A stretch of DNA of 64,000 bases from Malachius bipustulatus (lineage: Eukaryota > Arthropoda > Insecta > Coleoptera > Melyridae), in contig OU342638.1 of the NCBI GenBank assembly GCA_910589415.1, forward strand, positions 36,739,579 to 36,803,578, given 5' to 3'. Positions 1-12,800 of the stretch are shown piece after piece (position 1 is the first letter of the stretch; every line of letters starts with the position of its first letter). The notes under the pieces are model-generated. The model was not told the origin of the DNA and did no database searches. It was given only the letters and a program-made list of their open reading frames with translations. The position numbers were made by a program, and so were the translations under genes.

Positions 1-3000
1 GCCTTTTTGGCACCAGAAATTTATCTAAAAGGAACCATGACATCACCGGTAATTTCCGTAGTGGCCGAAGGAAGAATCGTTGCGACCAAGAACGAGAAAG
101 CTGTGACTGCGAGGTTTAAGTATGGACCTAATGAATACTACGGTAAGGCCGGTCTTGTGATCCTGGAAAGTGGACCTAAGTCAGTTTATCGACCCGTATT
201 AGAATATAAGACTCCCCAAGATAACGGTAAGAACGATTCGGTAAAGGTTAGAAAACGTTTGAAACTTTCTTTTCCTCAGAGATCAAGTCTTCACCATATC
301 GCCTCGACGGGCAAGTCGTAGTGGAAGGAACAATGTTCACCATCGAAAACATCCAAATTATCATCCCAGACAAAAAAACAATCACCGTTAACGGACACTT
401 CGGGAAAGATCCTAACAAACCGGAATTCAATTGCGACGTAACTGTTTCAAACGGAGATCAATCGGGATCGTTCAAAGGTACTTATCAGCATTCAAACCAC
501 CCCGAACAATGCACCTAATCCCTTTTAATTTTCAGGAAGGGTAATGTTCGACGATCGCAACCTCAAGCTTGACGCGGAATTCCAGAACACCATCAGACCG
601 ACCATTAACTTCCACTTAAAGCACGACCTGAAGGTCGATCGAGTGGAAGGCGAGTACGAAGTGACCTTGCAGTTCGTCCATGGGAAAGACTTGAGCTCCA
701 AGACGCACATCATCGACTTCAGCTCCAAGTACACCAATCGAGTTAACAATAAAGACGACTACAAAGTTGCGTTGAAGAATAAATTCTCGTATCCTCTCTT
801 CAAGATCGCTGTTGAGGGTGAGTTCGAAAGTAAACCCAAACAGTTCAAGTACGATGTCGACTTGGAATTCTCGGAAGCGAAATTCGGGTCAGAATTGGAA
901 GCGCAGTTCGACAAGAAGCAGCGAGGGGATTACGATGTGGACTTCGAGCTGTGGGGGTTCAATCATCGGGGCGAACTTAAAGCTAAGCGAGAGTACTTGG
1001 GGGATAAGAGTAATGTAGAGAATTCCTTAGTTTTCGACGGTAAAATATTCGAGGTTAACGGTGAAATAAGACATAAGGTCGACCCAAAAGATATCAAGCT
1101 TGGTGCCGATTTAGAAGTAAAGCTCCCTACTCATAGCAACCCATTCGAGTAAGTCAATTCCGTGAAATCGTTTCTTCTTCCGTCACTAACCAATTTTTTT
1201 TGCAGAGTCAACTTGATCTTCAACTTGAATCAAAACGATTTGGATGCGGCTTCCAAGGTAGCAACCGGAGGAAACGTCTACTTGGACGCATTCCTAAAAG
1301 CCAATCGCGACGGAAACGCGAACGGGAACATCAAGGTTTGTTTCAAGCAATTTGGAAAACTTTTGGGCTTACATTCCCGTTACAGGTCAACCTGAAGGGA
1401 CTCCTAATAATTAACGGCCAGATCAAAGCAAATCAAGGTGCCGGCAATGGCGACATTTTGATCGACGCTCAATCCATGAAACGTTCAGTCAAGGCCGAAA
1501 CTACTTTCACCTTCAAGAGACCGACCGTCAACATCGACATCTCCTTCTACCCGGTCTTCAGCCAAGACCCTGCGAAGAAGATTTATTTCTCCACCCAGAA
1601 CCAAGTTACTTCCCAAAATTTAGACTCGAAGTGAGTACCTTGTGATTGCTTCTTATTCCAAGAACATTACTGATTTTCATCTCTTTCAAGGAACAAGATC
1701 GACGTATTCGGGCAAGTGTTCGAAGGTAATTTGAAGGGTGACATTGAGGGACAGTTCATGAACGGGAAGCAAGTAGGGGAGTTCGATGTAACATTCCCTG
1801 GTCAACAGTACGTCGCGGTCAAGCTAAGTCGAGAATTTAGGAAGGTAAATGACATCATCAATGCCCATGGGGTCGCTTCTGTGGAGTACCGCGGCATCAA
1901 GAACGCACCCGGAGCCAAATTCACCATCAAGACAAACTTGAAGGACACGAATCTACGAAACGGCGTGTACGATTTCGACGGAACATTTTCGGCCGAAAGC
2001 AGCGAAGGCAAGAACATCAACGGAGATTTGGTACTCAAGAGGACCCCTCAAGGCGACGCAAACAATGCCGAAATCTCTGTAAGTCTTTTCTCCTTACTCC
2101 TTCACGAAAATTTTTCGCAAGTCCTAACAGAAATATTCTCATCCGCAGGGCAAGCTCTACGGTTCAATTCTCAAGGCACCGATCGAAGCCTCTTACACCT
2201 CCACGTACAAGAATCAGGCCGGATCGAACAAATTCGTCGTTTCCTGGGGACCTGAATTCGGCGCCAAAGCATTCGGTAAATGTCTCAAATGGATAGTTTG
2301 TAGACAAAAATGTTTATCGATTAAATTTAAAGGGAAATACGACTTCCACGGAGAAGGTGCCCCTAGCACTACGAACGTCGAAATTGAGATCAACACGCCG
2401 TACCAAAGCCTGAAATCGTTCAAAGCGAGCGCGTCCGGGTCACTACAGAAACCGCAGAGCGAGGGAGGAAAGTACGAAGCGAACGGGGAGTTCACTCTGT
2501 TCGTCGACAACGTAAGTATCTCCTTTGGTAAAAGTTTTCTTGGATTAAATTGAAAGGGAGTACCTCTGAGGTCTGTTTTTAATTGATTTCGTACCGCAGT
2601 GACCGTAATTTTTTATACCATCAATTTTGCAGGCCAACCCCGTGAATCTGCAACTGACCACTTCAGCAGCGATCGACAAGCAAGAAGGCCAAGCCAACGT
2701 GAGTCGCAATGCATTTGTCTCTTGCTCTTTGTAAAATATGAATTTCCTTTAGCTCGACTTGAACTTGAATAAACTGGAGCCGATCTCTCTGGGAGGTAAG
2801 TTCGACCGTAAAGAACATCAGTACCACGGAGAAGTCTCGGCCAAGTACGGGAATAAGGAGGGGAAAGCAGGCGTCAACGTCAACCACCCCAACAACAATG
2901 AAGGAAAAGTCGTCATAACGGTCAATCTCCCGCTCGACTCTCATAAAGTTAACGTTATATCCATCCACGGAAAGAAGGCACCCGACAACAGGCACTTCCA

Positions 3001-6000
3001 AGGAGAAGTTGAGTACTCTTGCGACGGCAAGAAGTGGGTGTTTTCGAACAACTTGGTCGTCTCTGAACACACTCCTAGTCTCGACGTTAAGCTCACGAGC
3101 CCCGAAGGAAAACTCCAGCAAATCCTGCTGAAGGTGACCAAGAACACTAACAAACGATTCGCCGGTGAAGGAAAGGTTAGTTAACAGAACTGAATGAAAA
3201 GACTTCCCCCTCCTAACCGACTACCCTTACTTGCCTTTCAGTTGGTGTGTCAGCAGTACAACTTCTTGCTAGAAGGTGGGATCGATACCAACATAGAAGC
3301 CGTCGACGATTTCGGGATCAAAGTCTCGGTCAACTCTCCCAACTTGAAGCTCAACAAGGTCGTGCTGGAAATCCACAATAAACTCAATAAGGGCGCCAGG
3401 AGACTTAACGTAAACGTCAAATCAGACAACAAGGTCTTAGTGGCCGGAAGGTAAGTCCTTTCTCTAATCGCCTCGGTGCTGATTTATCTCAACCTCGAAC
3501 AATCTTCCATCAGCACTTCGTACACATCTCACGAAGAAAACGGCAAATTGATCATCGAAGGCTCAGGCAACTTCAAAGTTAAAGACCAGAACAAAGCGGC
3601 GACGTTCAAGTTCATCCGACAAACTCTCGTCCACGAGAAGAACGGAGAATCCGGCATGGAAATCTCTTTCGATGCGGGGCTAGGAAACGAGGCCGTCGAC
3701 GCGGAGCTCAGAGTGACGAACAAGCAATTCCGGATCGCTCACTCTTACTGCGAGGAGAAGAAAGAATGCGCCCACGTTGAAATCGATTCGAAACTTCTGG
3801 TCAACGGTAAGTCACGCTCAAAGTCTCACGCCTCGGTCGATTTAACGAATCTCTTGCAGAAATCGACCACTTCAGCCACGAGCTGGAAATCGCGATCGAC
3901 CTGCGTAAGTTGGGCTTCTCCCACGAGTTCGGCTTGAAAGCTGTCACCAGCAGACAGGGGTACATCCTGGATCACTCGGTGGACGTCCATTTCCAAAGCC
4001 AGGAGAACAACAAGTATCAGTACAGCGTCTACGTCCATCCAAAAGAAGCAGGAATTTCCCTGTCGACGCCTAAGAGAGTTATATCTTTGGAAGCCGCGTC
4101 GTCTTACCCCGAGCGACTATCTCAATCGATCGACGTGCATGGTGAAATCGCTCTGTATCTTGACAAGAGGAACAGACCGAACGAGAAAACTTCCCTTGCT
4201 GGAAATCTGAGAACAGATAAAACCCAACAGACAGTTGAGGGAAGTGTGTCCCTTTCCGATCCATCGCTTCAGAGGGTAAGTTGGTTACCATCTGTGGGGT
4301 ACACCCATCAGTTACATCTTCGAGACTAATCTGAGCTATCTTTCCAGCCTATGCAAATATCTATCAGTATCAACAACCTCCAGGACCGCCTGTATGAGAA
4401 AAACATCGTCATCGATATCTTCGAGCAAGAGAACCAGAAAATTATAATCTACGGCACAGGAGTCCTGGTCGGGGACAAAGTCGGAGCGCAGGCCAAAGAA
4501 TACCTCGAGTTTAAGAGCGAAGGATTCGGCGTCAATGTCGTCTACATTTTCGACGCTTCGATTCGCAGAGAGCCTCCAAGTGTGAAGTATCTTCACAGCT
4601 TCAATTACAACGTCGGAGAATCGAAGTTTGACTCGAGGATCGAGCTGAACGCAGGCATTGCTCACGCCGATTTCTCCGCCAAGTTGCTCAACAACGAGCT
4701 GCTCAAAGCCGTTCACGACAGGACATATCCGAATCAGCAGGAGATCAAACTGTCCAATCAGGTGTCCGGAGCTCTTGTCGTCCCTCTCCTTCAGGAAATC
4801 GTGGTGACCGACTTGAAGAAAATTCATATGACTCTTCAGCGCGTTGGTGAGTTAGTTTTTAAGCACGGGAGAACAGGGTTGTTTTTGACTTGGAGAGATT
4901 TTTTAGGTAAAAATGATATCCTCCACGCAATCGCCGCATATGAAGCCGGCAAAGAAGCAAACTTCGAAGCGTATGTTCTCCAAGATGGAGCCACCAAGAG
5001 CCCCATCGCGACTGCTTCTTTGGGATTGAGTCAGAGCAACTTCCTCAAACCTTCCTATGAAGTCCACGCAGAGACCATCAAAGGGATTTTAGAGAGGATC
5101 AAAGTTAGAGGGAGCGAGAAGTTTACCTCGCTCAAGACGTTGGTCAACGATTGGTTCGAATTGTTAATAAAGGAAATCGATAATATCAAAGCTTTGGCGT
5201 ATAAAACGCAAAACTTGCAGCCAGTCATTGATAAGTACATCAAAGAGGCGAACCTGATCAAGGAGGAACTACTCTCCGACAAAAATATCAAACAACTCTT
5301 CGAAACAATGTGAGTCTTGCCAGTACACTGATAGAAATAAATCTTGTAGTGATATAATGCGACAAGCGCTCCCACAAGTGTCTCCACTTTCGCAAATGAG
5401 TTGAACATCTCTTTCTACTGCTTTGCTAGTTCGGTGGGCACCAAAATTCCAACTACCCACTTTCCCGACCCTATTTCAACACGAATTGATCCCCAACTGA
5501 TAGGCACTGGTCGAATCACCTCTCATTTGGCTTTCTTGCGTTCGTAATTTAGTCTTAGCACCATCAGACCTGAACGAAGAAGACCATGTCTTCTGGCCAC
5601 TCGCACCTGAACTAAAACAAACCGTATTTTGAGAAATTTATTTTTTATGTTCCAGTCAAAGTGTCTTTGCGACGATCATCAGAACCGCAGCTTCGATCCT
5701 AGGCACATTCGTTGAAGTTGCTTCTGTGATTTTCAAGACAATTCAAGAAACGGCCAGCTCGTTATCCACCAGTCTTCAGAAAGAACTCCTCCCGAAACTC
5801 CAAGACTTCTCCAAGAAGCTCATCGACCTGGGGAAACAGTACTTCGACACGATCAGCGAAATATTTTTGAGCGTCTACGTGAAGATCGTGCGCATCTTCG
5901 AAGCGCATCAAGCGGAGTTCCAGCAACTCTCGGCCGTCTTGAACCAACTCAGTCAGGAAATCGGGAAACTGTTGGTGAAGTTCTACCAGGAAACTTACGG

Positions 6001-8962
6001 CATAATCCAGAGACAAGCGCAAGTCATCTTTAAAGAACTTAGCGAGTTGCCGATCTTTGGAGAAATCAGGGATTTCTATCACCAGGTCTGTTTATTTCAC
6101 AGCATTTGGCCCTCCCTGTTTCATTTACCTGGTATAATCATTGCAGAACATTTTGCCATCACTGCCGAAACCGGAAGTCTTCCATAAAGCCTTCAAGAAT
6201 CTGGCAACGGCCCTCAAGGAAGTCGCACCGACACCTGAGCTGAAAGAATTGATCGGCCTGATCACCGGCTACATCGAGAAGAAATTGGCTAATGAGCCGG
6301 TCGATGACATCGCAGTAATCGAACAGATCCTCAAATACACCTACGAATCCATCAAGAGGTTCATTATTGTGATGTTGAAGCAGCAAGAAGTACCAGAACT
6401 CGATTCGATTAAAGTGAGCTGACGTTTTTGATATTTTCATAACATTTTAGTAACTTTTGGTTTAATTACAGCTGCCAGTTTTCACTAAACTCTTCTCGCG
6501 GCTCCCTAAAGTCGCTGCGCTCCACTTCTCACCCTTCGCCTACATCACCTCCAACGATTTGACGTCTTTCAAAGGAATCCTCTCGGCTTTGTCACTGAAC
6601 CCGAGGGATCTAATCCCACCATCTCCTCGTAAGTACATTATTTATTCCCGCTGCCACTTTTGATTAACGATTACCGTTTCTAGTGCACGGTGTCATCGCC
6701 GGAGGACACCACTTCTTCACCTTCGACGGCAAACACATCGCCTTCCCGGGAAAATGCAACTATCTCCTTGTGGGCGACTCCAGTTCCCCGCAACACTTCA
6801 CCCTCGCTGGTACCCTTAAAGACGGCCAACTCGTCTCTCTCACCATATCTAATGGAGCTGACGTAATCAATTACAAGAAGAATGGTCAGGTCACTTTCAA
6901 TGGCGGTAAGAATCACCTAGACATTTCTAGAAGCTCCTATTGATCAATTCTTTGTCACTTGCAGGTCCAGCAGAGCTGCCCAAGAGGGCCGGATGCATTT
7001 CGGTGTACAGGGACAACCATGCAATCCATCTGAGATCGATCTGGGGTCTGCACGCTATCTGCAGTCCCGATTTGAGTGGATGCTCCGTTATCGTGTCCGG
7101 ATACTATCACGGAAAGCTCCGAGGACTGTTAGGTAACAAATCATCACTTAATTTATATTAATCGACATCTTATTATAATGTTAAAAATCACATCAGTCCT
7201 TTTTATTATTCCATTCTTCGTTCATTCTTCTGGTATTTTGGTAAATTATCCGTTGATACAGCAACTTATTACTAAATAGGTAACGGAAACAATGAACCGT
7301 ACGACGACTTCGTTCAACCGTCCGGAAAGATCACAGCTTCGGAATCAGACTTCGCCAACTCTTACAAGCTCCAAGAGAAGTGCCCTGTGGTCAAAGCGGT
7401 GGAAGGACTTGAACAGAAATCGTCTCCGGAGTGCTCCAAATTGTTCGGCGGGGACTCCGACCTCGTTGCTTGCTTCCCGCTAGTCGATCCAGCCAATTTC
7501 AAGGCCGCTTGCGAACATGGAGTAACGCTCGGAAACAAAGGAATCCAGAGATCGATAGTTAGCGCTTACGTGGCCGCTTGTCGAGCTAGAGGATTGTACA
7601 TAACAGTCCCGGCCAAATTCTGTGAGTATTTTCAGGCTTGTTTTGATGCCGCTTACTTTACATGCTCCTCTTGCCTCCACAGTGCAATGTCACAATGCAG
7701 ACAAACCACACAATTATGGTGAAACGTTCACGGCCAAAACACCAGGAAAAGCCGCAGATATCATCGTCATTGCCGATACGAAGATTGCATCTGAAACTCT
7801 TTACAAGGAACTAGCGCAACCGGTGATCCAGCAAATCACAAACGAGCTGCATGGCAAAGGAGTCAGGTAATCAAAGCTTTTCCGTCTCACTTGAAACGGT
7901 GAGATATTCAAGGTGGGTTTTACTTATTTTAGTGACGTGGAGTACCACGTGGTAGCTTATGGTGGTGAAGAGAACCGTTGGCCTTCTCACGTGACAGTAG
8001 GTGGTAAATTCGCCTACAAGAACAAGATACCCCCTCTCAAATTCTCTCCGGCTGTGAAAGAAGAAGAATTCAAAACTGAGCACGAAATTCTCAACACGCT
8101 TTATAAAGAAATCCAGCAAGCTATCAAGGACATCAATTTAGTTATAGGTAGGTGTAAGATTACAATTCCTGGACCGAATGCTTCTACCTTTCGTTTCCTT
8201 GCAGGTAACAACCTCATGGAACAAGCGTGGTACGAATCTTTCACATATCCGTTCAGGGCTCACGCGATTAAAACGATCATTGCTTTCACCATGGACCCTT
8301 GTCCAACGGGAAGACTCTTACCGGTAAGTGTTTGAGGAAAACTACCCGAACTCGGCAGTGACCGATTTTTCCCTTGCAGCTTCAAATTTTGAAGGCGAAA
8401 CTGCTTTACAAAACGGACGATATCATCATCAACTACATCGTACCGATCACAGATCTGCAGCTGAAGGACAAGAAGCACACGGGCGAAGTTGTTGGATTCA
8501 ACAATCAGGATCTCTTCTTGCTGGGAAAGAAAAAACCGGAAGGAACGAAGGATCTTTACAAGGACTTGTCATATAACGATTTCTGCGTTGATTACACTTT
8601 GGATGTAAGTGCATGACATAAAATTTTTGCTCGGCTCAGGTTACTGTAGCTAACTGTCTCTCTTCTCCAGAACGGCGGTAACGTGTTTTCTGCAGACAAC
8701 ATCCTCCACGCCAAGGGCCCGCAGAAGAAGCAGTACGTCCAAACGGTCGCGCACAATATCGTCAATTCGATGACCGGCGTCGAAAGGACGTCGAAATACG
8801 AATGCACGAGGGCGACTCCTTACACGGCCGACAATCAACTGGTCAGCGTGCTCGAGGTCAACGATAAAAGAGGAGAAACTGTGAGTTGCCAAAAAATCTA
8901 TTCCGTTACCGCTTGAACTGATTTGTCTGTTTCTTTGTTTGCAGAAAAAAGGTAAAAAATGA
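1..8962 (+). CDS. apoLpp: Apolipophorin-II/I precursor, copy 1, 3' part (5' end outside window)
   Basis: Large lipid transfer protein; scaffold of lipophorin, secreted by fat body to carry diacylglycerol, sterols and hydrocarbons in haemolymph. I joined 27 exons by GT-AG sites and copy-2 homology: 1-226, 280-477, 536-1148, 1206-1335, 1386-1630, 1691-2078, 2149-2275, 2333-2511, 2633-2698, 2753-3175, 3242-3450, 3514-3806, 3860-4275, 4348-4846, 4907-5309, 5656-6085, 6147-6413, 6472-6628, 6684-6905, 6965-7132, 7280-7621, 7683-7866, 7933-8147, 8205-8323, 8380-8604, 8671-8880, 8945-8962. All phases agree: 2323 codons and a TGA, with no break. The first base matches about codon 1040 of copy 2. The von Willebrand D domain lies in 6684-7621 (FTFDGKHIAFPGKCNYLLV; later GLLGNGNNEPYDDF across a splice). 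A cysteine-containing tail ends KKGKK. Relative to copy 2 it has 32 extra residues in exon 536-1148. Family assignment is firm; whether this copy is expressed is not visible. Confidence 0.93.
4847..4906 (+). other. 60-bp in-frame intron of apoLpp copy 1
   Basis: This interval has a GT donor (gtgagt) and a TTTTTTAG acceptor. Its length is divisible by three and it has no stop, so the reading frame runs through whether or not it is spliced. Read through, it adds 20 residues rich in F, L and G. The copy-2 intron at 23075-23134 is nearly identical and equally open. I treat it as an intron because a full GT-AG pair is present at both loci, but retention would be silent for frame. Confidence 0.65.
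5310..5655 (+). other. Longer intron of apoLpp copy 1
   Basis: 346 bp between exons ending in FET and starting QSVFA. It matches the copy-2 intron at 23538-23898 only in patches, unlike most neighbouring introns, which are nearly identical. No gene or known element is seen in it. Confidence 0.75.
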
Positions 8963-9768
8963 ACAATAGACCACTAAAACAACGAGGATTCTAAGACCTA
9001 GGATTTTATTTTTTACAACGCGGTATTTAATTTGTATATTACTAATGTGCATCAATTATTATTATTATTATTATTAAATAATAAAGATTTAATTATACTA
9101 TTTGATATTATTACCTGTCCTCTCTTTATCTCTCTCCTCTCTCTTGATTGGATTAGTAGACACAGTAGACACCTGTCTGGCCACTTAAAGCCTTGTCCCT
9201 GTCACCCGGCAAGCGACAGCCGAGCCGAATGGAGCCGAAAGATACCAGTACCGCCGTTCGTCGCGATGCGCAGCCGACATACTAGGCAAAATTACTATAC
9301 CGTACGATCGAAATTAACGTCACGGAAATAATTAATTAATAAAAAGGTTTAACGATTGGAACGGTTACTGAAAAGCTGAAATAACCGTTACAAACCCTCC
9401 TCCCTAGGGTCGGAATTTTTCACAGGAAAATTCCAATGGGAAAAAAAATGTTGGCTCAAGGTATCAGGCTCCGTACAATCAGGATTAGTCAATATCGGAT
9501 TCACTAATTTGGTAGGCGTACTGGGATTGTCCCCTTGCGGTGGCTTTTGATGGGTGGTATGTCCAAGCCGAAGAGCTGGGTGATCAAGCTGGGGGGCTCA
9601 AGCTGGGGGGATCAAGCTGGGACAAGCTTTTCATCGGGACACCCAGAAGTATACCATAACATAGCGCCCCAAAAAAACTGGGATGGTTATAAAATCAATG
9701 GCAGTTCTGATCAGCAAGCGAAAAAATACCTGCACTTTCGTTCGTTATCGGAGAGGTCAAAGGGCAAG
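8963..9768 (+). other. Intergenic DNA between apoLpp copies
   Basis: No coding region seen. It starts with the copy-1 3' untranslated region. The stretch around 9118-9160 (CT-rich, ending CTCTTGATTGGAT) matches the region after copy 2 around 27420-27452, so the duplicated block extends past the stop codon. At about 9577-9622 a short tandem repeat of ATCAAGCTGGGG-type units precedes the copy-2 promoter. Confidence 0.6.
9056..9085 (+). terminator. ATT microsatellite and poly(A) signal of apoLpp copy 1
   Basis: An ATT tract begins about 95 bp after the copy-1 stop and runs into AATAAA at 9080-9085. The 3' region of copy 2 has an equivalent ATT tract (about 27355-27380) followed by the variant ATTAAA. 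The tract therefore predates the duplication or has been homogenised with it. Confidence 0.6.
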
Positions 9769-9777
9769 TATATAAAT
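9769..9777 (+). promoter_or_regulatory. TATA box of apoLpp copy 2 (promoter A)
   Basis: TATATAAAT lies about 40 bp before the ATG of signal-peptide exon A. The upstream stretch TTCGTTATCGGAGAGGTCA recurs, slightly changed, before exon B (TTCGTTATCGGTGAGGTCA). The two promoters are therefore duplicates of one ancestral promoter. Confidence 0.6.
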
Positions 9778-9814
9778 GCTTATTATGCACAATCAAATCT
9801 CTAGTTGGTGGATT

Positions 9815-12800
9815 ATGGCTGCGATGAACCCTTCCCGGTTAGGCTACTGGTGCTACTCCCTCTTCTTCGTGCTACTGGTGCTACAAACTGTTAAGGCTAC
9901 TGGTGAGTTTTATTTTTCTTGATTATTATTGAGGCTCGTTATCTTCCTCATAAAGCAGGTTGATTTGTCATGAATTAGGGTTGCAGGACATGGGGGGAAG
10001 GGTTTAAAAAAAAAGACTCTTGAGGAGTGAGTCTTTAAAGCATATACCGTTTGGGTTACTTCTGTTAGAATGGGAAAACTGATTAGCAGTGGAGTTGAAT
10101 CGAGGGAAAAATTTCTTAGGATCCCATTTTACCTCTGAGTAATGGAAAAAATTAGGCAGGATAAAAAAATCGATTCGTGTTGTCCCCAAGGGTTCAGTTT
10201 TCAAGTCTTGATCGATCTTATAGATAAGGATCTTATCCATCCTCAGCATGCTACTAAAAAAAAACATTGAACTGAATAAACCTTTTACGTTAATAAATTA
10301 CGTTATATCATTTCTTTACCATGTGGTGCACGATATCGTTAATTCAATGATTGGCGTCGAAAGGGCGTCGATGTACGCACGCCAGGATTGTCCCCGCTAT
10401 TACAATTTGATTTTGAACTTTGGCCCAAAAGAATCATGAAATGATTGATTACTATTATTGTTATAGGTATCAAAATATTTCATGCTATCACCACAAACAT
10501 GCTGCAGTTTCTTTCGTCATTCGTTATCGGTGAGGTCATAAGTCAGTTATATGTATAAACATGTGAGGTACAATCCAGTTAGTGCATTATGGCTGCAACA
10601 AACCCTTCCGGGTTGGACTTTGCCTTCGTATTCGTGCGGCTGGTGATGGTGGTGGTGGTGGTGGTGGTGCTACAAACCGTTAAGGCTAATGGTGATTGTT
10701 CTTGATTTTCTTGATTACTATGGAAGGCCGTAACGATTTTTGATTTTTCTCATCAATTAATTGAGGTTGGGGGTAATTGTGGGTGTCAATATCAAATGAG
10801 TCCTTTCATTGAAACGAGAAAAAAATTGGCAACGAAATGAGCCCTTATTGAATGCTGCTATAATATAGGTACACAGTTGCTGGATTGCGTTTTGGATTTT
10901 TTTTATCCCTTATAGAACCCAAAAAAACTTCTTGACAATCAATTGCATAAATAGTGTATTTTTATTCATTTCTTTAGTTTGAAAATGCCATAAAATTAAT
11001 TTTTATTTAATTTGGATAATTTAACAATTTTGCCCCTTTTCCTATGCACGCCGCCACTGGCTAACTTTATTTTGAAAATGCACTATTTACACTACCTTTA
11101 AATCCAAAAAAATGTTACAGGGGAGTTTTGGAAACTCCTTACAGGGGTAAATGAAAATTTTGATGTCAAAAAAATTTCAAAATTTTCAAAAAAATTCGAA
11201 CGTCTCCGTTATTTTTCTTATTTGCTTCTTGAATTTTAAGGGTTATTTTAAAGGTTAAGGGTTATTAAGTTGCCTACTGTAAAAATTTCTAATTTGGTTT
11301 AAAAGTTATTTGTTCATCTTGCCTATATACAGGGGATAAAAAATAGACCTTTTACCTAAAATTCAAAAGGCCGCCATTTTGGAACGGTTTGACCGATTTT
11401 GCTCAAATGCAATACCAGACCACTCCTTGTAGACATCTTACTCTCACGCAAAATTCACCCCCTAGATTGAAAACTGCGACCTGAAATTAGATGACAAAAA
11501 CCGGATTTATGGAATTTTGAAAGGACACCCTGTAGAAGTAACGCGATTTTTGGAATTTTTTTTAACCAAAATCCAAATTCCTTCAAAAGTTTCATAGGAG
11601 TGGAAAATTTCGTTCACTAAGGAGCGTTTTTAAAATCCAAAAGTCCCGATTTTGGAGAAATACAGGGTGGGCCATCGAAAAGGTAACAAGCCTATTAGTT
11701 TGGAAAGTGAAGATGTATGCGAAAAACGCCGAAACAGGTCGATTTTATTATCGGGGGGGGGGGGACATATCTTCGTGACAAATTTAACTACCCAAGTTGA
11801 CCCCCATGGCAGGGGTAGCTACCCCTTTCCTCATCATCATAGGGAAAAGATATCGAGTGATACATCATTTGAAAGCTATTTGAATTCTCTTTACAACGAT
11901 ATCCAACATTTTGGGTTTTCGCTTCTATACAGAGTGGCCCAACGAAAACGTAACTCGTCTTAATCACTTGTATATGTATGTAGGCCACCCTGTATGTAAA
12001 GCGAAACCCAAAATGTTGGATATCGTTGTAAAGAGAATTAAAGTAAAGCTACCCCTGCCAAGGGGGTGAACTTGGGTAGTTAAATTTGTCACGAAAATAT
12101 GTCCCGCCCCCGATAATAAAATCGACCTGTTTCGGCGTTTTTCGCATACATCTTCACTTTCCAAATTATTAGGCTTGTTACCTTTTCGATGGTCCACCCT
12201 GTATATAATTTTGGAAAACCACTTTTTCGTTATCTGGGGGTCAGGATCGGTGGACATTTGATGAGTTATGGACCTTCATTATTAAGATTACTTTTGGGTT
12301 CTTCTTTTTTAAATTACCTTCTCCTTATCTGGGATCTACTGATGGGAGAAGGTAACCTGTGGGTACCTAATTTTATAGTCACAGGTTCTCTTTTAAACTT
12401 GACTTATTCTTCATTTGAAAAAAATATTCTAATCCGGCGGTTCTTTCAGTTCAAAAACTTACTGAAAAGCTTACTGACAGGGTGCCTATAGTTTGAAAAA
12501 TTTGAAGGTGTCATTGTCTTACCTATATCTAATCTTTTTCGTACCTACGGTATACAATTTTGGTTCTTTATGCAATAAAACTTGGTTCAATACTTATCTT
12601 GAATGTTTTAGGTACCAATTCAAATTTCAAACCCACTTTGCCTGTGCTAGAACTTTAAGTAATTTCTTAAAAAGTGGTGGTTTCTTTTTGAAATGTTAAG
12701 AAGTAGAAGTTAAGGAGTGAAAAAAATAGGCACCTTTTTTGGTACCTTCATTAAAGAAGTTTTCATGTCTCAAAGTCGAAATGATAATTGATTTCGTTTC

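Noticed and set aside
3894..3912. A strong donor-like GTAAGT inside apoLpp exon 3860-4275 (same in copy 2).
   Set aside because: The frame continues through it with conserved protein sequence in both copies, and no matching acceptor keeps the phase.
248..8892. Numerous minus-strand open frames of 60-150 codons across apoLpp (and the same in copy 2).
   Set aside because: They are antisense shadows of exons with biased codon use and have no independent start, splice or family evidence.
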